From assembly GCA_036401755.1 (NCBI GenBank), contig DASWUD010000277.1, positions 1 to 20,451 of the forward strand: a DNA stretch of 20,451 nt. The letters are read 5' to 3'. Positions 15,226 to 20,451 of this stretch are shown piece after piece. The notes beneath the pieces are model-generated. The model saw only the letters and a list, made by a program, of their open reading frames with translations, did no database searches and had not been told where the DNA came from. The position numbers and the translations under genes were made by a program. The DNA comes from DASWUD01 sp036401755 (GTDB lineage: Bacteria; Pseudomonadota; Gammaproteobacteria; Thiohalomonadales; Thiohalomonadaceae). The first letter of the stretch is position 1. Every line of letters begins with the position of its first letter.

Positions 15226-15230
15226 AAGGG
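15226..15230 (+). promoter_or_regulatory. Ribosome binding site choosing the start at 15239
   Basis: AAGGG ends two bases before the ATG at 15233, which is too close, but eight bases before the in-frame ATG at 15239. The second ATG is therefore the better start for the following membrane protein. Confidence 0.6.
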
Positions 15231-15238
15231 AAATGAAA

Positions 15239-15709
15239 ATGTATCGCACCTTAAAGCTGTTTCATCTGGGCGGGCTGACGCTGTTTCTTGGCAGCATCCT
15301 CACCTATGTCCTCATCTCTGCCCAGATCGAGGGGGCCACGCTGGAGCAGATCGCCTTTGGTCGAGCGATCATCAGCATGGGCACGCGTGACCTGACGCTT
15401 CCGGGTTTGTGGCTGCTCATCATCAGTGGTATCGGCTTGGGTTATCTCCGCGAGGGACAGCAGCGGCCATATCTGAAACTTAAATTGCTACTGGCCGCCC
15501 TCATCATCAGCAATGCCTATCTCCTGGTGGTGCCGGCGGCAACCAGCGCCACGGTTCTGGCGGAGCACTCGGTGATGATGGGGCAACTGTCTGCCGGGTA
15601 TCAACCCGCCTACCTGCGCGAGACCATCTTTGGTGCGCTGAATGTGGTGCTGACCTGTGTGCTCGCTGTGCTTGGCGTCTGGAAGATGGGAGCCAACACG
15701 GAGAAATAG
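15239..15709 (+). CDS. Small integral membrane protein with four helices (DUF2269-like)
   Basis: A 156-residue inner-membrane protein with hydrophobic segments at about 5-26, 52-70, 80-99 and 129-149. The first helix has the pattern LKLFHLGGLTLFLGS, close to the LHxxG start of the DUF2269 type of small membrane protein and similar to some haem- or metal-binding membrane subunits. A second histidine lies in AEHSVMMGQL in the loop before the last helix. Family assignment is from memory and uncertain. It sits 39 bp after the Spy-like gene and before the response regulator, and a hairpin with a T-run follows immediately, so it probably ends the transcript started at the Spy-like gene, with partial read-through. 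Its role is unknown; an accessory to the sensor system is inference. Confidence 0.72.
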   Translation: MYRTLKLFHLGGLTLFLGSILTYVLISAQIEGATLEQIAFGRAIISMGTRDLTLPGLWLLIISGIGLGYLREGQQRPYLKLKLLLAALIISNAYLLVVPAATSATVLAEHSVMMGQLSAGYQPAYLRETIFGALNVVLTCVLAVLGVWKMGANTEK

Positions 15710-15710
15710 T

Positions 15711-15743
15711 GCGCCGTCCGCCGCAAGAGGCGGCGCTGTTTTT
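15711..15743 (+). terminator. Rho-independent-like terminator or attenuator
   Basis: A GC-rich hairpin (15711-15736, CGCC-GCAAGA-GGCG at its core, extended by GCGC/GCGC with a bulge) is followed two bases later by five T residues (15739-15743). It lies between the small membrane protein and the response regulator. Because it falls inside the frame opened by the GTG at 15709, it argues that the regulator really starts at 15772. Confidence 0.65.
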
Positions 15744-15771
15744 CCCTCGGCAAACATGTTTTCATATCCAC

Positions 15772-16443
15772 ATGCACCGACTCTTGATGATTGACGACGA
15801 TGAACGGCTCGCCGAGCTGCTCGGTCGTTATTTTGCCCGCTACGAGCTGCAACTGGAGTGCGCCACGCGGCCGAGTGATGGTCTGGCTAAGCTGGCGCAG
15901 CGCGCCTACGATTTGGTGATTCTCGACGTGATGCTGCCGGAGATGGATGGCTTCGATGTGTGTCGCACCATTCGCACCGAAAGTGACATTCCGGTTCTGA
16001 TGCTCACCGCCCGCGGTGAGGTGATGGACCGTGTTATTGGCCTGGAACTGGGTGCCGATGACTACCTGCCCAAACCCTTCGAACCGCGCGAGCTGGTGGC
16101 GCGCATTCAGCGCATTCTCAAGCGCACCACGCGCCACGCTGAGGGACAGCTGTTGAGGTTCGGGCCGCTGCAGCTCGATCTCGAACTGCAGGAGGTACAG
16201 CTGCACAACCAGCCGCTGGCGCTCACCTCCATGGAGTATCGCCTGTTGCAGCTGTTCGCCCGTCACCCGGGTCGGACCTTCAGCCGTGATGAGATCCTCA
16301 ACTACCTCAAGGGAGCGGAGGTGGAGCTCTTCACCCGCGCGGTCGATATTCTGGTGAGCCGCTTGCGCCAGAAGTTGCGCCCGGAAGAGTTTATTCGCAC
16401 CCGACGCAGCGCCGGCTACTGTTTCGTGGGGCGCGCCTCGTGA
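15772..16443 (+). CDS. OmpR/PhoB-family response regulator, CpxR-like
   Basis: Cytoplasmic transcription factor of 223 residues. The receiver domain (1-118) has the acidic pocket DDD at 8-10, the phosphorylated D52 in ILDVMLPEMDG, T79 in MLTARGE and K101 in YLPKPF. A winged-helix DNA-binding domain (about 128-220) follows, ending SRLRQKLRPEEFIRTRRSAGY. The block LELGADDYLPKPF followed by RELVARIQRIL is nearly the same as in E. coli CpxR. The frame is open from a GTG at 15709, but that extension lies in a terminator hairpin and is not family-like. The ATG at 15772 has only a weak ribosome site. The sensor kinase starts inside its stop codon (GTGA overlap), so the two are translationally coupled. 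CpxR-like is the best guess; the target genes are unproven. Confidence 0.92.
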   Translation: MHRLLMIDDDERLAELLGRYFARYELQLECATRPSDGLAKLAQRAYDLVILDVMLPEMDGFDVCRTIRTESDIPVLMLTARGEVMDRVIGLELGADDYLPKPFEPRELVARIQRILKRTTRHAEGQLLRFGPLQLDLELQEVQLHNQPLALTSMEYRLLQLFARHPGRTFSRDEILNYLKGAEVELFTRAVDILVSRLRQKLRPEEFIRTRRSAGYCFVGRAS

Positions 16444-17738
16444 GCGTGCGCCGCCCGTTCTACCACTCGCTCTCGGGGCGGCTGCTGCTGCTCTTCCTCG
16501 CCACCGCGGTAGTGTTCGTGGCGCTGGTGGGGGTGAGCATCGGTTGGGCCTATCGCACCCATTTCAAGACTACCCTGCAGCCCCACCTGATCCAATATCT
16601 CGACTACATCCGCACCGACATCGGCACCCCACCCAACCTGCAACGCGCCGCCGCGTTGAGTCGCGAGGTGCCGCTGCAGATCCGTATCGATGGTCCCTCT
16701 GTTGCGTGGTCCTCTACAGAGCTGCCGGAGTTTGCCGCGAGCTCGGCTGTCCACAGCTATGAACAGCAGGGACGCCTTTATCGCTATGGCCATCAGGGTG
16801 ATCACGAGGTGCTGCAGGTGCAGGATGGCGCGTGGCGCTACAGTTTCGCCGTGCCGCGCATGGACGACGGGCTGCGTCCCTGGCTGCCGCTTGGCACGCT
16901 GTTGCTGGTGCTGGTGCTGCTCTATCTTGCCACGCGGCACTTGCTCGCCCCCATCGCGCTGCTGCGTGCCGGGGTGCAGCGTATCGGTGGCGGTGAGCTG
17001 GAACAGCCGATCCAGCTGCAGCGCCGCGATGAGCTGGGCGAGCTGGCCGACACCATCAACCGCATGGCGCAGGAGATCCACGCGATGCTCGAGGCCAAAC
17101 GGCAACTGCTGCTCGCCATGAGCCATGAACTGCGCTCACCGTTGACGCGTGTCCGGGTGGCCACCGAACTGCTCGATGATGCGCAGCAACGCGAGACGAT
17201 CGCGCACGAGCTGCACGAGCTGGAACGGCTCATCGATGAGCTGCTGGAGACCGAACGACTTGCCCATCGCCATCAGGCCTTGCATCGCCAGAGGAGCGAT
17301 CTCACTGCCCTGGTGAATGAAGTGGTGGCGGGTTTCGAGCCGGCGGTGTGCGTGCGCGCACCCGCCGCGCCCCTGTTTGCCGCGGTCGATGCGGTGCGCC
17401 TCAAACTGCTGCTGCGCAATCTGCTGCAAAACGCCCTGCGTTACACCCCGCCCGCGGCACCACCCCCCGAGCTCGACCTGACACAACAGGCGCAGACGCT
17501 TCTGTTGCGGTTGCACGACCACGGCCCGGGCATCGCCCCCGAGCATCTGCCCCACGTCACCGAACCCTTCTATCGCGTCGACGCCGCCCGCCAGCGCCAG
17601 ACCGGTGGTTACGGGCTGGGCCTCTACCTGTGCCGGCGCATCGCCGAAGCCCATGGCGGCACGTTGCAGATCGAAAGTCAGGCGGGGCAGGGGACCACGG
17701 TCATCGTGCAGTTGCCGCTCCATCCAACACTAACGTGA
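16440..17738 (+). CDS. Sensor histidine kinase, CpxA-like
   Basis: Inner-membrane sensor of 432 residues starting at a GTG that overlaps the regulator stop by four bases. Helix 1 spans about 13-35, a periplasmic sensor region 36-147, and helix 2 about 148-165. A HAMP linker (166-218) follows. The phosphorylation helix contains LAMSHELRSPLTRVR with H229. The ATPase domain has the N box LLRNLLQNALRYT (about 324-336), G1 DHGPGI at 360-365 and G2 GGYGLGLYL at 389-397. All catalytic motifs are present. The periplasmic region is moderately sized, as in CpxA, which senses envelope protein damage. Its immediate partner is the upstream response regulator. The signal sensed cannot be read from the sequence. 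Confidence 0.93.
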   Translation: MSVRRPFYHSLSGRLLLLFLATAVVFVALVGVSIGWAYRTHFKTTLQPHLIQYLDYIRTDIGTPPNLQRAAALSREVPLQIRIDGPSVAWSSTELPEFAASSAVHSYEQQGRLYRYGHQGDHEVLQVQDGAWRYSFAVPRMDDGLRPWLPLGTLLLVLVLLYLATRHLLAPIALLRAGVQRIGGGELEQPIQLQRRDELGELADTINRMAQEIHAMLEAKRQLLLAMSHELRSPLTRVRVATELLDDAQQRETIAHELHELERLIDELLETERLAHRHQALHRQRSDLTALVNEVVAGFEPAVCVRAPAAPLFAAVDAVRLKLLLRNLLQNALRYTPPAAPPPELDLTQQAQTLLLRLHDHGPGIAPEHLPHVTEPFYRVDAARQRQTGGYGLGLYLCRRIAEAHGGTLQIESQAGQGTTVIVQLPLHPTLT

Positions 17739-17798
17739 CGTGATCCCCGCTACGGACGCAAGTCGGTGGCACCCCTCCTTGTTTCCGTAGCCCGTCAC
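17735..17798. terminator. Extended imperfect hairpin after the kinase gene
   Basis: GTGACG (17735-17740) pairs with CGTCAC (17793-17798). Inside it GCTACGGA (17749-17756) pairs with TCCGTAGC (17784-17791) and CAAG (17759-17762) with CTTG (17778-17781). The structure overlaps the kinase stop codon (17736-17738). It probably ends the kinase transcript, but there is no T-run. The rest of the 189-bp gap up to the ABC gene holds no feature I can support apart from the ribosome site. Confidence 0.5.
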
Positions 17799-17913
17799 CG
17801 CACACGCGGTTCATCGCATATATCGACGTTTCACCCCACCCATTCGCACTTCGTCGCTTCACCGTTGCCGCTGCCTGGCCGCCTCCACTAGTTTGTCGCC
17901 AAGTTACCTGGAT

Positions 17914-17920
17914 GGAGGAG
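17914..17920 (+). promoter_or_regulatory. Strong ribosome binding site of the ABC operon
   Basis: GGAGGAG lies seven bases before the ATG at 17928 and is the best Shine-Dalgarno match in the window, consistent with well-translated first-gene status. Confidence 0.75.
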
Positions 17921-17927
17921 TACTTCA

Positions 17928-18662
17928 ATGACAGCGTTAATTGAGATTGCCGGTGTGACGAAGCGCTATCGGCTGGGCGAGGTGAATGTAGCGGCGCTCA
18001 AGGGAGTGGACCTCACGGTGCGCCAGGGAGAGTTTGTCGCCTTGAGCGGGCCGTCGGGTAGCGGCAAGAGTACCTTGCTGAATATCTGTGGCCTCATCGA
18101 CCTCCACGATGAGGGGGATTTTCGCTTTGGAGGTGAGGAGGTAAAAGAACAGGAGATAGATGTGCTGACCTGCTGGCGGCGTGAGCGGATCGGTTTTGTC
18201 TTCCAGGGATTCAATCTGGTTCCGGTGATGACCGCGTACGAGAACATTGAATACCCGCTGCTCCTGAACGGTACCGGTGACGCCGAACGTCGCACCCTGG
18301 TCGAAGCGGCCTTGCTGGAGGTGGGGCTGCAGCGCTTTGCGCACCATCTGCCCGACAACCTTTCCGGTGGGCAACGCCAGCGGGTGGCCATCGCACGCGC
18401 ACTGATCAAGCGCCCCTTGCTGGTAGTGGCGGATGAACCGACCGCCAACCTCGACACCGAATCGGCCACCCAGGTGATCGATTTGATGCATACCCTCGGC
18501 CAGTCACTCGGTACCACCTTTCTCATCGCCACCCACGACGAGCGCATGACCATGCGCTGTGAACGAACCGTGCATCTGGTGGATGGCGTGATCCATGCGC
18601 AGCAGCCGACCCGCAAACTGATGGCCGGTAAGGCCGCTGCCGCTACAGGAGTCTACCTATGA
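17928..18662 (+). CDS. ABC transporter ATP-binding protein, LolD/MacB family
   Basis: Cytoplasmic ATPase of 244 residues that powers the permease encoded next. Walker A is GPSGSGKST at 41-49, the Q-loop glutamine is Q93 in IGFVFQGFNL, the signature LSGGQRQRV is at 145-153, Walker B is LLVVADEP at 164-171 with E170, the D-loop NLD ends at 176, and the switch histidine is H203. LNICGLIDLHDEG after Walker A is typical of the LolD/MacB branch of type VII (mechanotransmission) transporters. The stop codon overlaps the permease start as ATGA (18659-18662), so the two are translationally coupled. The family serves lipoprotein release, peptide or macrolide export, or lipid handling; which applies is not clear. 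A long C-terminal tail past the switch region is ordinary. Confidence 0.93.
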   Translation: MTALIEIAGVTKRYRLGEVNVAALKGVDLTVRQGEFVALSGPSGSGKSTLLNICGLIDLHDEGDFRFGGEEVKEQEIDVLTCWRRERIGFVFQGFNLVPVMTAYENIEYPLLLNGTGDAERRTLVEAALLEVGLQRFAHHLPDNLSGGQRQRVAIARALIKRPLLVVADEPTANLDTESATQVIDLMHTLGQSLGTTFLIATHDERMTMRCERTVHLVDGVIHAQQPTRKLMAGKAAAATGVYL

Positions 18663-19879
18663 AATGGCTGCACTTTGCATGGAAAAACGTGCTGCGCAAT
18701 CGGCGCCGCGCCCTGATTACTATTGTGCTGGCCACCATCGGCACTGCCGCGGTGTTACTGGCGAGTGGCTTTGCTCTGGCGACCTACGCGGCGCTCAAAG
18801 AGAATTCGGCCCGCCAGATCGGCCATGTGGTCATCGCACATCATGATTACTTCGATAACGACGAGGAGACGCCGCTCGGGCACGGCTTGACCGACGCCCA
18901 GAATCTGCGGACTACGCTGCGGCAAGATCCGCGCATCGCCGCCGCGCTGCCGCGCATCAACTACTCAGGGCTAATCTCCAACGGCGAGAAGTCGGCCATC
19001 TTCATCGGCACCGGCATCGATGTGGCCGGAGAGCTTGGCGTTGATGCCAACGCACTGAAGGTAGAGCAGGGACGTGCGCTGGCGGAGCGCACCGCGGTTG
19101 ATGCCCTGCCGGAGGTGATGGTCGCCAAGGACCTTGCCCGCAATCTCAAGGTCCACCCCGGCGATGTGCTTACGCTCCTCTCCACCACCAGCGATGGTGC
19201 CCTGAACGGCATTGATGTGCAGGTGGCGGGCATCTATGCCACCGGCACCCCGGAAATGGACGAGCGTGCCATCACCACCAACCTGGATAGTGCACAGCTG
19301 TTATTGCGCAGCAGTAAGGTCAGCACCTTGAGTCTCTATCTCAAGAATCTCGATGAGGCACCGTTCATCAAGGAGCAGCTGGCACAGCGCTATCCCGAGC
19401 TGGCCCTGCGTACCTGGAACGATCTCGCCGATTTTTATACCAAGGTGCACGACCTCTATGACCGCATCTTTGGTGTGCTCGGCATCATCATCGTCTTGAT
19501 GGTCTTCTTCGCCGTGGGTAACACGATGTCCATGAGCATTACCGAGCGCACACGCGAAATCGGCACGCTGGCGGCGCTGGGTACTGCGCGGTGGCGCATC
19601 GTGACCAACTTCACCATGGAGTCGGGAATCATTGGACTGCTCGGCGGCGCGCTGGGTGCGTTGTTGGCGGGAACGGTGGCGCAACTGGTGCGTACCTTTC
19701 CGGTGATGATGCCGCCACCGCCGGGACAGACCGAAGGTTATCCGCTGCTGTTCGACGTCACGCTGCCACTCAATATCAAAGTGATGTCGGTGATTTTTGT
19801 GCTCGCCGTCGTGGCGGCGCTCATCGCCGCGCAGCGTGGTGTCAAGAAACCCATCGTTGAGGCACTGCAACATGTGTAA
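18659..19879 (+). CDS. ABC transporter permease, FtsX/MacB/LolC-like
   Basis: Inner-membrane permease of 406 residues. It begins MKWLHFAWKNVLRNRRRAL, an amphipathic start common in this family, then helix 1 at about 20-42. A large periplasmic domain (about 43-270) follows, and three helices near 275-297, 322-345 and 375-393 complete the four-helix FtsX topology. The proline-rich MPPPPG before the last helix is a frequent motif of MacB-like permeases. It partners the preceding ATPase, whose gene it overlaps by four bases. The next gene starts eight bases before its stop, a further sign of one operon. There is no fused ATPase, so it is a two-gene MacB/LolC type. The substrate is unknown. Confidence 0.92.
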   Translation: MKWLHFAWKNVLRNRRRALITIVLATIGTAAVLLASGFALATYAALKENSARQIGHVVIAHHDYFDNDEETPLGHGLTDAQNLRTTLRQDPRIAAALPRINYSGLISNGEKSAIFIGTGIDVAGELGVDANALKVEQGRALAERTAVDALPEVMVAKDLARNLKVHPGDVLTLLSTTSDGALNGIDVQVAGIYATGTPEMDERAITTNLDSAQLLLRSSKVSTLSLYLKNLDEAPFIKEQLAQRYPELALRTWNDLADFYTKVHDLYDRIFGVLGIIIVLMVFFAVGNTMSMSITERTREIGTLAALGTARWRIVTNFTMESGIIGLLGGALGALLAGTVAQLVRTFPVMMPPPPGQTEGYPLLFDVTLPLNIKVMSVIFVLAVVAALIAAQRGVKKPIVEALQHV

Positions 19880-20451
19880 CGGCATGCGGAATTTAACTTG
19901 CGTGGCGCGCGGCCTGGCACTGCTGCTCCTGGTGTGTGGCTCAACGGCCCAGGCTGAAGATGTCACCACCATGCTGAAGCGTGCCGATGCTTTGCGCCTG
20001 CCCGACAGCGAGGCCAAGGTAGAGACACGCGTACGCCTCTACGAAGACGACACCATCGACAAAGAGCGTCTTTATACCGTCTACATGCGGCCGGGGCATC
20101 GTTCGCTGGTGCTCTTCAAGAGTGCCGGCGAGGCGGGCCAGAAGGTGTTGATGCTGGATGATGCCTATTGGATGTTCATGCCAAACACGCGGCGCCCGCT
20201 GCGCATCACCCCCATGCAGAAGCTGTTGGGCGAGGCCTCGACGGGTGACATCGCCACCCTCACCTGGAGCGAGGATTACAGCGGCAAGCTGCTCGCCGAA
20301 GAGGTACGCGATGCCCCCTGCTCAATTGAGCGCCCCTGCCGGCAGCTTGAACTCACCTCGGTGCGTACCGGTACCACCTATGAGCGTATTGAGCTGTGGC
20401 TGGACCAGGCAGACGTGCCGCTGTTCGCGCGCCTCTATCTCGCCTCCGGCA
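19872..20451 (+). CDS. Outer membrane lipoprotein-sorting (LolA-like) protein, truncated by window end
   Basis: The reading frame is open from an ATG at 19872 to the window end (193 codons seen, no stop). GAGG at 19859-19862 lies nine bases upstream, and the start overlaps the permease stop by eight bases. A signal peptide is clear (hydrophobic GLALLLLVCGS, cut after AQA at residue 28). The mature part alternates strands, with YTVYMRPGHRSLVLFKSAGE, KVLMLDDAYWMFMPNTRRPL, and LELTSVRTGTTYERIELWLD. This agrees with the beta-half-barrel of the LolA/LolB-like fold in proteins annotated as outer membrane lipoprotein-sorting. Such genes often follow a two-gene ABC transporter, so it probably accepts the exported lipid or lipoprotein in the periplasm. 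That role is inference. The second in-frame ATG at 19884 has no ribosome site. Confidence 0.85.
   Translation, partial: MCNGMRNLTCVARGLALLLLVCGSTAQAEDVTTMLKRADALRLPDSEAKVETRVRLYEDDTIDKERLYTVYMRPGHRSLVLFKSAGEAGQKVLMLDDAYWMFMPNTRRPLRITPMQKLLGEASTGDIATLTWSEDYSGKLLAEEVRDAPCSIERPCRQLELTSVRTGTTYERIELWLDQADVPLFARLYLASG

Overview
The window looks like chromosomal DNA of a GC-rich gammaproteobacterium. YaaA, a DUF3025 protein, an HAE1-type RND pump, a CpxR/CpxA-like two-component pair, a DHC-type diheme cytochrome c and a MacB/LolD-like ABC transporter all fit. The cytochrome and the formate-tetrahydrofolate ligase suggest a respiratory, perhaps environmental, organism, but the species cannot be fixed from this sequence. 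I saw no rRNA, tRNA, CRISPR array, insertion sequence or phage gene.

Layout. (1) 1-830: one unrecognised gene on +, AT-richer by eye than the rest. (2) 946-6875: five genes on -, read right to left: yaaA, an unknown 140-aa protein, a DUF3025 protein, an MgtA/MgtB-type magnesium P-type ATPase, and a YbhN/UPF0104-like membrane protein. (3) 7154-11458: an RND adaptor lipoprotein and its inner-membrane pump on +, divergent from yaaA, with no outer-membrane channel or regulator beside them. (4) 11468-11512: a long hairpin separating the pump gene from the convergent formate-tetrahydrofolate ligase gene (11554-13221, -). (5) 13356-14541: a four-helix, histidine-bearing membrane protein and a DHC-type diheme cytochrome c, both +. 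(6) 14744-17738: a Spy/CpxP-like lipoprotein, a second small four-helix membrane protein, an OmpR-family response regulator closely resembling CpxR, and its sensor kinase. (7) 17928-20451: an ABC ATPase, a MacB/LolC-like permease and a LolA-like periplasmic protein that runs off the window.

The right half reads as an envelope-stress and redox neighbourhood. The kinase and regulator are translationally coupled by a 4-base overlap. The Spy-like protein just upstream is the kind of periplasmic sensor-modulator that Cpx systems control. Three 10-bp-phased half-sites lie in front of the Spy-like gene and are a candidate binding site for the regulator. The downstream ABC cassette (ATPase, permease, LolA-like protein, with overlapping reading frames) probably acts at the inner membrane/periplasm on lipids or lipoproteins. 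The cytochrome pair may supply electrons to, or sense redox for, the same compartment; this last link is inference.

The most notable points are the Cpx-like module with its phased repeats, the pairing of a DHC cytochrome with an unassigned four-helix histidine-bearing protein, and several strong intergenic hairpins. Nothing here is clearly a wholly new system.
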